Shown piece by piece: positions 27,281-36,371 of a DNA stretch of 64,000 nucleotides. The stretch covers positions 1 to 64,000 of the forward strand of contig NZ_JAWJEJ010000002.1 of the NCBI RefSeq assembly GCF_032911445.1, read 5' to 3'. The notes under the pieces were generated by a model that made no database searches, was not told the origin of the DNA, and saw only the letters and a program-made list of their open reading frames with translations. Source of the stretch: Sphingomonas sp. HF-S4. GTDB taxonomy: Bacteria > Pseudomonadota > Alphaproteobacteria > Sphingomonadales > Sphingomonadaceae. Numbering within the stretch: position 1 is the first letter of the stretch; each line of letters opens with the position of its first letter. A program made the translations under genes and the position numbers.

Positions 27281-28111
27281 ATGACTGTTATCGGAACCAA
27301 CATCGCGTCGCTCCGCGCGGCGAATGCGTCGAACTCGGCGAACAAGCTGCTCGGCACCGCAATGGAGCGCCTGTCGACCGGCAAGCGCATCAACAACGCG
27401 AAGGACGACGCCGCCGGCCTCGCCATCGCCTCGACGATGACCGCGTCGATCCGCGGCATGAACCAGGCGATCCGCAACGCAAACGACGGCATCTCGCTGG
27501 CGCAGACCGCCGACGGCGCGCTCGACGAAGTGAGCAACATGCTCCAGCGCATCCGCGAGCTGGCGGTCCAGTCGGCCTCGGGCACCTACAGCTCGACCGA
27601 CCGCGCCAACCTCGACAAGGAAGCCGGCGCGCTGACCACGCAGATCCAGTCGATCCTCAAGGATACCAAGTTCAACGGCGTCGCCGTGTTCGACTATGCG
27701 TCGACCGACACCGCCAGCGACGACGTCAACATCCAGGTCGGCATCAACAGCACCGACACCGTCGCGCTGACCAAGGCATTCTTCAACAGCACCAGCTATG
27801 AAGCCGCCGACTTCAAGGTCGACAGCGTCGCCAATGCCGGCACCACGCTGACCAACGCCGACACCGCGCTGACCTCGGTCAACACCGCCCGCGCCACGCT
27901 CGGCGCGTCGCAGAGCCGGCTCGAATCGGTGGTCAACAACCTGACCACCAACGTCACCAACCTTTCCGACGCCCGCAGCCGCATCGAGGACGCCGATTTC
28001 TCGGCCGAGACGACCGCGCTCGCCAAGGCGCAGATTCTGTCTCAGGCTTCGACGGCGATGCTCGCCCAGGCGAACCAGAGCCAGCAGACGGTTCTTTCGC
28101 TGCTCCGTTAA
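27281..28111 (+). CDS. fliC: Flagellin
   Basis: A 276-residue filament protein. It has the D0/D1 N-terminal region ([39 protein letters not shown]) and the matching C-terminal coil ([44 protein letters not shown]). The short central part (about 140-190) means there is no large D2/D3 domain, as in other alphaproteobacterial flagellins. The ATG at 27281 has GGAG six bases upstream and is preferred over an ATG 12 bases earlier. It is divergent from the sigma-54 activator and followed by a strong terminator. Confidence 0.96.
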   Translation: MTVIGTNIASLRAANASNSANKLLGTAMERLSTGKRINNAKDDAAGLAIASTMTASIRGMNQAIRNANDGISLAQTADGALDEVSNMLQRIRELAVQSASGTYSSTDRANLDKEAGALTTQIQSILKDTKFNGVAVFDYASTDTASDDVNIQVGINSTDTVALTKAFFNSTSYEAADFKVDSVANAGTTLTNADTALTSVNTARATLGASQSRLESVVNNLTTNVTNLSDARSRIEDADFSAETTALAKAQILSQASTAMLAQANQSQQTVLSLLR

Positions 28112-28194
28112 GCGCGTGTCCGGTCGGGGTGTCACCCCCCTGACAGGCACCGCGGCCGGTCACCCCTCCCTTGCCGGAGGGGGCGCAAGGGGAG

Positions 28195-28225
28195 CCCCGG
28201 TGGTCCATGTGACCACCGGGGTTTT
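28195..28225 (+). terminator. Rho-independent terminator after flagellin
   Basis: An 11-bp perfect stem, CCCCGGTGGTC paired with GACCACCGGGG around a CATGT loop, is followed by TTTT. It lies 84 bases after the flagellin stop on the same strand. Another hairpin with CCCCTCC/GGAGGGG arms lies just before it (about 28163-28183). Confidence 0.9.
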
Positions 28226-28228
28226 CGC

Positions 28229-28579
28229 TTATTCGGGCCGGCGCCAGATCCAGGTGCCGCCGATCAAGGCTGCGGCGATGGGGATCAGCGACCAGGGCAA
28301 AGGCGAGAAGACCAGCGCGAGCACGATGCTCACGGCGAAGGCGACCAGCGCGGCACGCTTGCCCTTGCGGCTGATCGCGCCGCGCTCGCGCCACCGCACG
28401 ATATGCTGGCCGAAGACGCGATGCTCGAGCAGCCGCCGCTCGAGCGATGGGCTGCTCCGTGCGAAGCAGAAAGCGGCAAGGATCACGAAGGGGACGGTGG
28501 GCAGCAGCGGCAGCACCACCCCGAACCCCGCCAGGACCAGCGAGGCGAAGCCGGCGATGAGATAAAGGGTCCGGCGCAC
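28229..28579 (-). CDS. DUF454 (YbaN-family) inner-membrane protein
   Basis: A 116-residue protein with two hydrophobic regions. The first, LYLIAGFASLVLAGFGVVLPLLPTVPFVILAAFCFARSSP, is the signature of the YbaN/DUF454 family. The second is ALVAFAVSIVLALVFSPLPWSLIPIAAALIGGTW. The family is common in proteobacteria, its function is unknown, and it has no known flagellar role. It faces the flagellin gene across the terminator and diverges from a TonB-dependent receptor gene. Confidence 0.88.
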   Translation of the reverse strand: MRRTLYLIAGFASLVLAGFGVVLPLLPTVPFVILAAFCFARSSPSLERRLLEHRVFGQHIVRWRERGAISRKGKRAALVAFAVSIVLALVFSPLPWSLIPIAAALIGGTWIWRRPE

Positions 28580-28788
28580 CTGCGCGACATATCATGCTTC
28601 CCGCCCAATGCCCGTGAAAATCGCGCGGCCTCCGTGTGTTGTTCGGATACAACAGCTCGAAATTTTTCATTGCTGGTCGTTTACAAAATGTTTCTGAGCG
28701 AGCTAAGCGGACACATTGGCACGCGGGGGGTCCGTGTGTGCCTTAGCCGATCCGCCGAAAGCGCGGACGTTCAGGGAGCCAGTTTCCA
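28580..28788. promoter_or_regulatory. Divergent region between the DUF454 gene and a receptor gene
   Basis: The region holds an interrupted palindrome GTTGT-N6-ACAAC near 28639-28654, which could bind a repressor. It also holds TCGA-N15-GTCGTTTA at 28657-28683, whose -10-like half is identical to that before motA. A TTGGCACG sigma-54 half-site at 28716-28723 lacks a TTGC partner at the right spacing. GGGAG ten bases before 28789 serves as ribosome binding site. Which element is used is not decidable by eye. Confidence 0.35.
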
Positions 28789-31700
28789 ATGCGATCTCAA
28801 TATCTTCCGACCGCAGCCATGCTGCGGCGCGGAGCAGCGCCGTTCGCCCTCGCGCTGGGCCTTCTCGCCGCCCCTGCCTTCGCGCAGACCGAGACGCAGA
28901 CCACCGCCCCGCAGGACGCCACCACTGCCGAGGCCGGGCAGGACGACACGATCGTCGTCACCGGCTCGCTGTTCAGCCGCACCGATACCGAAACCCCGTC
29001 GCCCGTCACCGTGCTGACCTCGGATTCGCTCGCCAAGGCGGGTATCTCCACGGTCGCCGACGCAGTGCGCTCGATCTCGGCCGACAGCGCCGGTTCGATC
29101 GGCGTCGGCTTCCAGAGCGGCTTCTCGGCGGGCGGCTCGGCCGTGTCGCTACGCGGCCTCGGCGTCTCGTCGACGCTCGTGCTCGTCGATGGCCTGCGCT
29201 CGACCAACTTCCCGATCAGCGACGACGGCCACAACGCCTATGTCGACCTGAACTCGATCCCCTTCAGCCTGATCGACCGCGTCGAAGTCCTCAAGGACGG
29301 CGCGTCGTCGACCTACGGCGCCGATGCGATCGGCGGCGTGGTCAACCTGATCCTCAAGAAGCAGTTCGTCGGCATCGCCGGCACGGTCGAGGGTGGCGTC
29401 TCCGAAAAGGGCGATGCCGGCCGCCAGCGCGCCAATTTGACCGTCGGCTACGGCGACTATGACACCCAGGGCTGGAACGTCTATCTCAACGGCGAATATC
29501 AGCGCGACGGCCGCGTCAGCGCGCATAGCCGCGGCTTCCCGTACAACAACCGCGACCTCACTTCGATCGGCGGCAACGACAACAACGCGGCAGACAATTC
29601 GCTGACCACCGCAACGCCGAACGCCGTCGTCGTGCGCACCACCCAGAGCAACCTCAACAATCCGCTGTCGGGCGGCGCCACGCTGTTCCCGAGCGGCCTC
29701 CAGGCGAATGGCAGCCCCTACAGCAACTACACGACGCTGAACCCGAACTGCAATTTCGGATCGTACACCGTGACGACCGGCGGCGCGCGGGGCACGGGCT
29801 GCCGGCACAATCTGGAAGACGAATATTTCCAGCTCGCGCCGCTGCAGCGCAAATGGTCGGTCAACGGCCGCATCAGCGTCCGCCTGTCCGATGACATCGA
29901 GGCCTATGTCACCGGCAGCTACTCGAACAGCTTTGTCAGCATCCTCAACGCGCCGCGCGCGCTCCGCAACACGCAGCCTTATGGCGGCGCGCCGGCGCTC
30001 GCGTCGAGCAACCCGGGCATCGTCCTGCCGGTGTGGATCTGCCCGTCGGGCGTCAACTGCGCCACGCCCGGCACGCCCGGCCGCACGCTGAACCCCAACA
30101 ATCCGTATGCCACTGCAGCCGGTGGTGCCGATCCGGCCAACAACGCCGCACGCATCTACTACACGTTCGGCGATATCGTGGCGGGCAGCGATCGCACCAA
30201 CGAAGTCTATCGCGTCGCGACCGGGCTGCATGGCAGCTTCGGCGAGGACTGGAGCTGGAAGATCGACGGCGTCTATGCCCGCGACAATCTGGAGATCGTC
30301 CAGCGCGGCTATCTCAACATCGCCAACACGCTCAACGCGATCAACACCGGCGCCTACAACTTCGTCAATCCGTCGGCGAACTCGCAGGCGGTGCGCGACT
30401 TCATTGCGCCGGACAAGATCACGCCGTCCTTCTCCGAAATGTACTCGCTCGATGCGTCGATCGCCAAGAAGCTGCTCGACCTGCCCGGCGGGCCGCTCAT
30501 GTTCGCGATCGGCGGCCAGGTGCGCCACGAGGAGCTGGAGAACAACAACCAGAACGCCGCGCTGGACACCTACAGCCTGACCACGTCGTCGGCGTTCGGC
30601 AAGCACACCGTCGCGGCGGGCTATTTCGAGCTCCAGGCGCCGGTGCTCGACATCCTCGAAGTCAATGCGTCGGGCCGCTACGATCATTATTCGGAGGGCT
30701 ATGGCCGCTTCTCGCCCAAGATCGGCGCGAAGTTCACCCCGATCCAGCAGCTGGCGATCCGCGGCACCTATTCGCAGGGCTTCCGCGCACCGACCTTCGC
30801 CGAATCGGGTCCCCGCTCGCAATATGCCGGCTTCGTGACGACCACCCCGCCTGCCAATTTCCAGGCGGCGCACGGCGGCACTACCAATCCGTATAGCCTG
30901 GCCTATTCGGTCGGCCGCGGCTTCGTCGGCAATCCGGACCTCAAGCCGGAAACTTCGCGCAGCTTCACTGCCGGCGCGATCTTCGAGCCGTTCAAGTGGC
31001 TGAGCCTGACGGTCGACTATTACAATGTGAAGAAGTCGAACCTGATCGCAAATGGACCCGATGCGGGCCGCGCGATCACTGCATATTACACGCAGAGCAA
31101 TCTGGCCGCCGCGACGGCCGCGGTGGCAGCGGTCGGCCCAGGCTATTCGGTCAACACGATCGACGCCGTCGATCCGCTGTTCCCGAACGCATTGCCGCGC
31201 CTGCTGATCATCAACGCACCGTTCGTGAACGTGAACAATGACCTGACGACGGGTCTGGACTTCTCGGCGACGCTTCGTGCGCCGCTGAGCGACGGCGTGC
31301 GCCTGACCAGCCGCGTCGAGGCGACCCATGTCATGCTGTACAACCGTCATACCGCGTCGGGCGTCCAGCGCTTCGCGGGTACGATGGGGCCGTATGATCT
31401 CTCGTCGGGCAACGGCACGCCGAGCTGGCGCGGCAATTGGCAGACGACGCTCGAGACCGACGACTTCTCGCTGAGCGCCACCGCCTATTATGTCGGCAAG
31501 ATCAAGGCAGTCGCAACCGACCAGGGCAACTTGTCGACCGATTGCTCGGCATCGCTGTACAAGGCGCCGAACGACGGCCCGGGCTTTACCAAGTTCTGCT
31601 ACGTCGACGACTTCGTCACGGTCGACCTCAACGGGACGATCAAGGTCAACGACGACTTCACGTTCTTCATGAACGTCGGCAACCTGCTGGGCGCCCGCGC

Positions 31701-31809
31701 ACCGATCGCGCCGGCGTCGTATGCCAGCTCGCCCAACTTCCTGACCACCTGGCACTATGCCGGGCTGATCGGGCGGTCGTTCAAGGCGGGCGCGTCGTTC
31801 AAGTTCTAA
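28789..31809 (+). CDS. TonB-dependent receptor
   Basis: A 1006-residue outer-membrane receptor. A Sec signal peptide (to about residue 33, ending FAQ) is followed by a TonB box DTIVVTG near residue 56 and a plug domain with VSLRGLGVSSTLVLVDGLR and RVEVLKDGASSTYGADAIGGVVNLILKK. The beta barrel ends in the terminal Phe that marks outer-membrane export. It belongs to the large sphingomonad group of plug-barrel receptors, often for sugars, glycosides or siderophores; the ligand cannot be read from the sequence. It is unusual that it lies inside the flagellar locus. Confidence 0.95.
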   Translation: MRSQYLPTAAMLRRGAAPFALALGLLAAPAFAQTETQTTAPQDATTAEAGQDDTIVVTGSLFSRTDTETPSPVTVLTSDSLAKAGISTVADAVRSISADSAGSIGVGFQSGFSAGGSAVSLRGLGVSSTLVLVDGLRSTNFPISDDGHNAYVDLNSIPFSLIDRVEVLKDGASSTYGADAIGGVVNLILKKQFVGIAGTVEGGVSEKGDAGRQRANLTVGYGDYDTQGWNVYLNGEYQRDGRVSAHSRGFPYNNRDLTSIGGNDNNAADNSLTTATPNAVVVRTTQSNLNNPLSGGATLFPSGLQANGSPYSNYTTLNPNCNFGSYTVTTGGARGTGCRHNLEDEYFQLAPLQRKWSVNGRISVRLSDDIEAYVTGSYSNSFVSILNAPRALRNTQPYGGAPALASSNPGIVLPVWICPSGVNCATPGTPGRTLNPNNPYATAAGGADPANNAARIYYTFGDIVAGSDRTNEVYRVATGLHGSFGEDWSWKIDGVYARDNLEIVQRGYLNIANTLNAINTGAYNFVNPSANSQAVRDFIAPDKITPSFSEMYSLDASIAKKLLDLPGGPLMFAIGGQVRHEELENNNQNAALDTYSLTTSSAFGKHTVAAGYFELQAPVLDILEVNASGRYDHYSEGYGRFSPKIGAKFTPIQQLAIRGTYSQGFRAPTFAESGPRSQYAGFVTTTPPANFQAAHGGTTNPYSLAYSVGRGFVGNPDLKPETSRSFTAGAIFEPFKWLSLTVDYYNVKKSNLIANGPDAGRAITAYYTQSNLAAATAAVAAVGPGYSVNTIDAVDPLFPNALPRLLIINAPFVNVNNDLTTGLDFSATLRAPLSDGVRLTSRVEATHVMLYNRHTASGVQRFAGTMGPYDLSSGNGTPSWRGNWQTTLETDDFSLSATAYYVGKIKAVATDQGNLSTDCSASLYKAPNDGPGFTKFCYVDDFVTVDLNGTIKVNDDFTFFMNVGNLLGARAPIAPASYASSPNFLTTWHYAGLIGRSFKAGASFKF

Positions 31810-31841
31810 GAGCTGAGCGTCGATATCCCTCGCGCTTCAGG

Positions 31842-31872
31842 ACGGCGGTCTCCCTCGGGAGGCCGCCGTTTT
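31842..31872 (+). terminator. Rho-independent terminator after the receptor gene
   Basis: A 13-bp stem with one G-U pair (ACGGCGGTCTCCC against GGGAGGCCGCCGT) and a two-base loop ends in TTTT. It stands between the receptor stop and the convergent fliA stop. Confidence 0.85.
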
Positions 31873-31909
31873 GCTGTCGGTCGCACCCTCCGTTCGAACG
31901 GGGTAGAGA

Positions 31910-32677
31910 TTAACCCAAGCGGCGCTGGAGTGCGCGCTTGAGCCGGGCATGCGCAGAAGCCTTGATCTGGCAGACCCGCGCGGCGCCGACGCCGAGCACC
32001 TGGCCGATTTCCTCGAGGTTGAGTTCCTCGACATAGTAAAGTTGGATCACCTGCGCCTCGCGCTCGGGCAGTTCGCCGATCGCCGCGACCAGTGCCTCGC
32101 GCTGGTCCCCTGCGGCCAGCTGGTCGAACGCATTGGGCTCCTCGGACATGAACCACGGGCTCTCGTCGGAATACATGTCGTCGATCGAATCGAAGCGCAC
32201 TGCCTCGGCGCTGGCATATTCGGCGCGGAGCTTGTCGATCGTGACGCCCAGCTTCTCGGCGACTTGTGCGTCGGTCGGCGCTTGGCCGAGTTCGGTTGCC
32301 AGCAAAGATATTGTCTCCTGATAGGCCTTCCGCCGTCGCATCGCCCCACGCGTGAGCGTCGCCTGGCGCCGGAGCTCGTCGATCATCGCGCCGCGCACCC
32401 GAGTGACGAGATATTGCTCAAAGGTCACCTGGCCGCGATCCTCGAAGCTTGCCACCGCCTCGATCAGCGCGACCATGCCGATCTGGATCAGATCCTCGAC
32501 CTCGACGATCGAGCTCATCGATCCGTGGACGTGCCACGCGATGCGGCGGACCAGCGGCAGATGCTTTCGGACCATCGCCTGGGCATCGCGTTGCGGGGAA
32601 GGCGCCCGCTCATAGGTGAGCGGGCTGGGAGCCAAGGATGCCATGTCTTTCAGGTTCCTGGGAGAATAGGCGTTCAT
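31910..32677 (-). CDS. fliA: Flagellar sigma factor FliA (sigma-28)
   Basis: A 255-residue sigma factor of the FliA/WhiG class. Region 2 (VRKHLPLVRRIAWHVHGSMSSIVEVEDLIQIGMVALIEAVASFEDRGQVTFEQYLVTRVRGAMIDELRR) and region 4 (LPEREAQVIQLYYVEELNLEEIGQVLGVGAARVCQIKASAHARLKRAL) are complete, with region 3 between. It directs RNA polymerase to late flagellar genes; its inhibitor flgM lies 3.3 kb away. The ATG chosen overlaps the flhA stop by four bases; an internal ATG 12 codons later is possible. Confidence 0.96.
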   Translation of the reverse strand: MNAYSPRNLKDMASLAPSPLTYERAPSPQRDAQAMVRKHLPLVRRIAWHVHGSMSSIVEVEDLIQIGMVALIEAVASFEDRGQVTFEQYLVTRVRGAMIDELRRQATLTRGAMRRRKAYQETISLLATELGQAPTDAQVAEKLGVTIDKLRAEYASAEAVRFDSIDDMYSDESPWFMSEEPNAFDQLAAGDQREALVAAIGELPEREAQVIQLYYVEELNLEEIGQVLGVGAARVCQIKASAHARLKRALQRRLG

Positions 32678-34758
32678 GCGGGCAGCGCCTCCGGTGCACC
32701 GATCACCGCGACGACTTCGACGGCCTTGTCCTCGGGGACTTCGAAGAAGCTCATCACGGGCGTGTCGGGAAGGATGGACTTGACCAGCTTGCGGATCGCG
32801 ACGCGGATCGCCGGCTGGACGACGAGCGCGAAGGGCTTGGCCTCGGCGATCAGCGGGCCGGCGGCGTGCTGGAGCGCGTCGGCGATGCGACGACCGAGAT
32901 CGGGCTCGATCGTGTGGCGGCGCGACGGGTCGGAGCGGACTGCCTGGCCGAGCAGCGCCTCGAGTTGGCCTTCCAATGTCATCACGCGCAGCGGCTCGCG
33001 AACCCCGCATAGCCGCTGGATGATCAGCGGGCCAAGATCGGGGCGGATCAGTTCGAGGATCTCCTCGGCATCGAGCGTCTTCTGCGCGGCGACCGCGATG
33101 GCGGCGGCGATCCGGCGGAATTCCTTGAGCGGGACATTCTCGAGCAGCAGCCCGCGCAGCACGGTGGTGAGCGTCGTCAGCGGCACCGGCTGCGGACAGA
33201 GCGAAGCGACCAACGAGGCGGCGCGTTCCTTCAATCCGTCGAGCAGCGACTGGACTTCGTCGGGGCCGAGCAGGTCGGCGGCGTTCTGGATCAGCACCTG
33301 GTTGAGGTGCGTCGCGACGACGGTGCCCGGATCGACGACGAGATAGCCTGCGCCGGTCGCGGCGTCGGCGTCACCGGCGTTGATCCACACCGCGTCTAGC
33401 CCGAAGGTCGGGTCGCGCACCGGCTTGCCGTGGAGCTTGCCGACCGCCTGACCCGTGTCGAGCGCGAGCATCTCGTCGGGCGCGACACTGTCCTCACCGA
33501 CGACGACGCCGCCGATGACGATGCGATAGGTGAACGGCGCCAGGTTGATATCGTCGCGGACGCGGACTTGCGGCACGACGAAGCCGAGATCCTTGGAGAG
33601 CTGGCGCCGCACGCCGGTGATCCGCCCCATCAGCGGGCCGCCGCGGCGCTCGTCGACCAGCGGCACCAGGCCATAGCCGATGTCGAGCATCACCTGCATG
33701 TTGTCGGTGACTTCGTCCCAGCCGATCTTCGAGAGATCGACAGGCTCGGGCATCGGCTCGGGCGGCGGCGGGCGGTTGGCGATCTTCCTGAGCTTCCACG
33801 CGGCAAAGCCGGCGCCGGCGGCGGCGGGCAGGATCACCAGATGCGGCATGCCGGGCATCACGCCGAGCAGGCCGAGGATTACTGCGACCGGCGTCCAGGT
33901 CTTGTGGCTGCCGAACTGGCTGCCGATCTGGCCGGCGAGATCATGCTTCGACGTGACGCGCGTGACGATCGCGGCGGCGGCGATCGAGAGCACCAGCGCC
34001 GGCAGCTGCGCGACCAGCGCGTCGCCGATCGCGAGCATGATATAGGCCTGGGCGGCGGCGCCCACGGTCATCTGGTGGCTGACCACGCCGAGGATCAGGC
34101 CGCCGACGATATTGATCGCGAGGATCAGCAGGCCGGCGACCGCATCGCCCTTCACGAACTTGGACGAGCCGTCCATCGAGCCGTAGAAATCGGCTTCGGT
34201 CGATACTTCGACGCGGCGCGCACGCGCTTCGTCGGGGGTGATCAGTCCCGCGTTCAAGTCGGCGTCGATCGCCATCTGCTTGCCGGGAAGGGCATCGAGA
34301 GTGAAGCGCGCCGACACTTCGGAGACGCGGCCCGCACCCTTGGTGACGACGATCATGTTGATGATCATCAGCACCGCGAACACGACAATGCCGACGACAT
34401 AGTCGCCGCCGATCAGGAACGTGCCGAACGCCTCGATGACATGGCCCGCCGCCGCGCCGCCCTCATGCCCGTTGACCAGCACGACGCGCGTCGAGGCGAC
34501 GTTGAGGCCAAGGCGGAACAGCGTGGCGAACAGCAGCACCGTCGGGAAAGCGGAGAAATCGAGCGGCTTCTGCGCATTGAGCGCCACCATCAGCACCGCG
34601 AGGCTGATCATGATGTTCATGATGAAGAACACGTCGAGCAGGAAGGCCGGGATCGGCACGACCAGCAACGCGACGAGCAACAGGATCGCGCCGGGCAACG
34701 AGAAGCCGCGCATCGCCGGGCCGAAGCCCGCAGGCAGGGTCAGACCGTTCACGAGCAT
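32674..34758 (-). CDS. flhA: Flagellar export gate protein FlhA
   Basis: A 694-residue protein. The N-terminal half has about eight membrane helices, including the FHIPEP-type region with RFTLDALPGKQMAIDADLNAGLITPDEARARR. The C-terminal cytoplasmic half is the ring that docks chaperone-substrate complexes. Length and motifs are normal. It lies between the transglycosylase gene (overlap of one base) and fliA; flhF and flhG, which usually sit here in polar-flagellated bacteria, are absent. Confidence 0.97.
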   Translation of the reverse strand: MLVNGLTLPAGFGPAMRGFSLPGAILLLVALLVVPIPAFLLDVFFIMNIMISLAVLMVALNAQKPLDFSAFPTVLLFATLFRLGLNVASTRVVLVNGHEGGAAAGHVIEAFGTFLIGGDYVVGIVVFAVLMIINMIVVTKGAGRVSEVSARFTLDALPGKQMAIDADLNAGLITPDEARARRVEVSTEADFYGSMDGSSKFVKGDAVAGLLILAINIVGGLILGVVSHQMTVGAAAQAYIMLAIGDALVAQLPALVLSIAAAAIVTRVTSKHDLAGQIGSQFGSHKTWTPVAVILGLLGVMPGMPHLVILPAAAGAGFAAWKLRKIANRPPPPEPMPEPVDLSKIGWDEVTDNMQVMLDIGYGLVPLVDERRGGPLMGRITGVRRQLSKDLGFVVPQVRVRDDINLAPFTYRIVIGGVVVGEDSVAPDEMLALDTGQAVGKLHGKPVRDPTFGLDAVWINAGDADAATGAGYLVVDPGTVVATHLNQVLIQNAADLLGPDEVQSLLDGLKERAASLVASLCPQPVPLTTLTTVLRGLLLENVPLKEFRRIAAAIAVAAQKTLDAEEILELIRPDLGPLIIQRLCGVREPLRVMTLEGQLEALLGQAVRSDPSRRHTIEPDLGRRIADALQHAAGPLIAEAKPFALVVQPAIRVAIRKLVKSILPDTPVMSFFEVPEDKAVEVVAVIGAPEALPA

Positions 34759-35633
34759 CAGGCCCCCAGCTTCGCGAGCATGAGGTAAGCGAGCTTCGCC
34801 GTCTCGGGCGTCGGTCGGTATGCGGCGCGGGCAAAGGCATCGCCGCCGCGCGGGCCGTTGAGTTGGGCGAGCGTCGTCTCGATCCAGTGCCGGTCGCCGC
34901 CCGCGGCGCCGTTGCCGAGCACGACTTCGCCGCCGTCGAGATCGGCGCCGAACGCGTCGAGCCCGGTGGAAAGATCCTCGAACGCGTCCGATGCGCGGCC
35001 GGTGGCACCGCCTGCCGCCGCACCCTGGTCGAGCTTGCCGGAAAAGCGTTCGTAGATCTCGCTCAGCGAGCGCGGCTGGCCGTTGCTTGCATAGAAGACG
35101 CCGCGATTGGCGCGCGCGGCGGCGGGGAACAGCGCCGCGCCGGTGCGGTTGGGATTGCTCTCCATCGCGCCGAGGAACTTGGCGGCGCCGCCCTGGCCGA
35201 GGAAGTGCGCCATGTAGAGATCGGTGCCCGTGGCGGGACGATCGAGCCGCTGCTCTAGCGCAGCCTTGTTGTCCGAAGCATGCTCGGCCGCCATCAGCGC
35301 GGCGGTATTGGGATCGCTGCGCATGTCGAGGATCGCGCGCCGGGTGGCCGGATCGCTGACGACATAGCGGCCGCTCGATGTCTGCCGAATCGAGTCCGCC
35401 GCCCAGCCGAGGCCGTGCTCGGCGCCGTGATCCTTCATCACCCCGAGCCAGCTCTGCTCGATGAACTGGTACAGCCCGGTGGCGCTCGACGTGGTGGCGC
35501 GCGCGTTGGCGCGCAGGCCGCTTTCGACCTGCGCTTGCCCGAGCAGATAGTTGAAGTCGATTCCGGTCTTGCGGCTCGCAGCGGCGATCGCCGTCTGGAT
35601 GCCTGCTTTTGAATTGACCGATACGATGCTCAT
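34758..35633 (-). CDS. Soluble lytic transglycosylase, flagellar (SltF-like)
   Basis: A 291-residue protein with an SLT lysozyme-like fold in the first ~170 residues. The catalytic glutamate is in QAQVESGLRANARATTSSATGLYQFIEQSWLG (about residue 37), and the AHFLGxGGAAKFL string follows. There is no signal peptide, so export by the flagellar secretion system is likely. Its start is preceded by a sigma-54 promoter. Since the FlgJ protein of this locus has no muramidase domain, this enzyme probably opens the peptidoglycan for the rod, as SltF does in Rhodobacter. The function is inferred. Confidence 0.82.
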   Translation of the reverse strand: MSIVSVNSKAGIQTAIAAASRKTGIDFNYLLGQAQVESGLRANARATTSSATGLYQFIEQSWLGVMKDHGAEHGLGWAADSIRQTSSGRYVVSDPATRRAILDMRSDPNTAALMAAEHASDNKAALEQRLDRPATGTDLYMAHFLGQGGAAKFLGAMESNPNRTGAALFPAAARANRGVFYASNGQPRSLSEIYERFSGKLDQGAAAGGATGRASDAFEDLSTGLDAFGADLDGGEVVLGNGAAGGDRHWIETTLAQLNGPRGGDAFARAAYRPTPETAKLAYLMLAKLGA

Positions 35634-35671
35634 CGAGCGTTGATCCGATTGCCCTAGGTGAGTGCGGGATC

Positions 35672-35687
35672 AGCAAGGAGCGTGCCA
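35672..35687 (-). promoter_or_regulatory. Sigma-54 promoter for the transglycosylase-flhA-fliA unit
   Basis: On the minus strand the site reads TGGCACG, four bases, TTGCT, a full match with correct spacing. The predicted start near 35661 gives a 28-base leader before the ATG at 35633. It places fliA in the sigma-54 class. Confidence 0.8.
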
Positions 35688-35695
35688 GTCAGCCC

Positions 35696-36007
35696 TCAGG
35701 CGAGGGCATAGCCTCCGGGGCGGTAGGCCGGGGCCGCATCGCCGGAAAGAAGTTGCAGGCGGCGGCGAACATTTGCCGCCATCAAATTGACGTAGATCCG
35801 GCAGGTCTCGTTGAGGCGATGCGCTTCGGCGGCGAGTTCCTTGATCTCGGGCGAGGGAGCCTCGCCGTCGTAGAGCGCGACGGTGTCGATTCCCGATAGC
35901 TTGGCCTGGGTCGCCGCCTCGAGCGCCGACACGTCGTTGGCCTTCAGCGCCGCGATTTCGGCGTGAAGCGATTCGATAACGGAGATCAGCGCGTCACGCC
36001 GGGTCAT
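35696..36007 (-). CDS. flgN: FlgN-like flagellar export chaperone
   Basis: A 103-residue helical protein (MTRRDALISVIESLHAEIAALKAND...). It sits directly after flgM and overlaps it by 14 bases. FlgN chaperones bind hook-associated proteins FlgK and FlgL. Similarity is weak by eye, so the call rests on size, coiled-coil content (LNETCRIYVNLMAANVRRRLQLL) and gene order. Confidence 0.68.
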   Translation of the reverse strand: MTRRDALISVIESLHAEIAALKANDVSALEAATQAKLSGIDTVALYDGEAPSPEIKELAAEAHRLNETCRIYVNLMAANVRRRLQLLSGDAAPAYRPGGYALA

Positions 36008-36287
36008 TGGGGCTCCATTCGAGCTTGAGCGCGAGCAGCCGGTCGGCGATCGTCGAAGGGTAGATCGGAAAGCGGCCGTCCTCGATCGCCTTGCGGATCT
36101 TGGCGACGCGCTCGGCATCGACCGGTGGCTTGGCGGCCATCTCGCCGGTCAGCGCAGTCGCTCCCGACTGGACCGCCTGCACGGTGCTCGCGACGGGTTT
36201 GGCCACTTCTACCGGTGCGGCGGGAGCGACAGGCGCAATGCGACGGTCCGCGACCGCGCCTGCCTTGTTGCCGATGGGATCCACCAT
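35994..36287 (-). CDS. flgM: Anti-sigma-28 factor FlgM
   Basis: A 97-residue protein with a disordered, alanine/valine-rich N-terminus and the conserved C-terminal binding segment AERVAKIRKAIEDGRFPIYPSTIADRLLALKLEW. FlgM holds FliA inactive until the hook-basal body is finished and FlgM is exported. GAGGAAG precedes the ATG by about six bases. Its own FliA-type promoter lies at 36324-36350, so the pair forms a feedback loop. Confidence 0.93.
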   Translation of the reverse strand: MVDPIGNKAGAVADRRIAPVAPAAPVEVAKPVASTVQAVQSGATALTGEMAAKPPVDAERVAKIRKAIEDGRFPIYPSTIADRLLALKLEWSPNDPA

Positions 36288-36323
36288 TGCTGCTTCCTCT
36301 AGGAAACTAATCCTGCAGCGATA

Positions 36324-36350
36324 GGAACGACCGCGCGTCGACGCGCTTTA
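36324..36350 (-). promoter_or_regulatory. Putative FliA (sigma-28) promoter of flgM
   Basis: On the minus strand this is TAAA, 15 bases, GTCGTTCC. It matches 21 of 27 bases of the flagellin element and has the same 15-base spacing. The predicted start is near 36317, about 30 bases before the flgM ATG. Confidence 0.6.
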
Positions 36351-36371
36351 GAAAATAATTGCGCCTTTATT

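Noticed and set aside
28716..28723. TTGGCACG sigma-54 half-site before the receptor gene
   Set aside because: At the required spacing the sequence reads GGGTC, not TTGC, so the -12 element is missing.
29149..31755. Minus-strand open frame of 868 codons opposite the receptor gene
   Set aside because: Antisense composition and no domain; the receptor has a signal peptide, plug and barrel.
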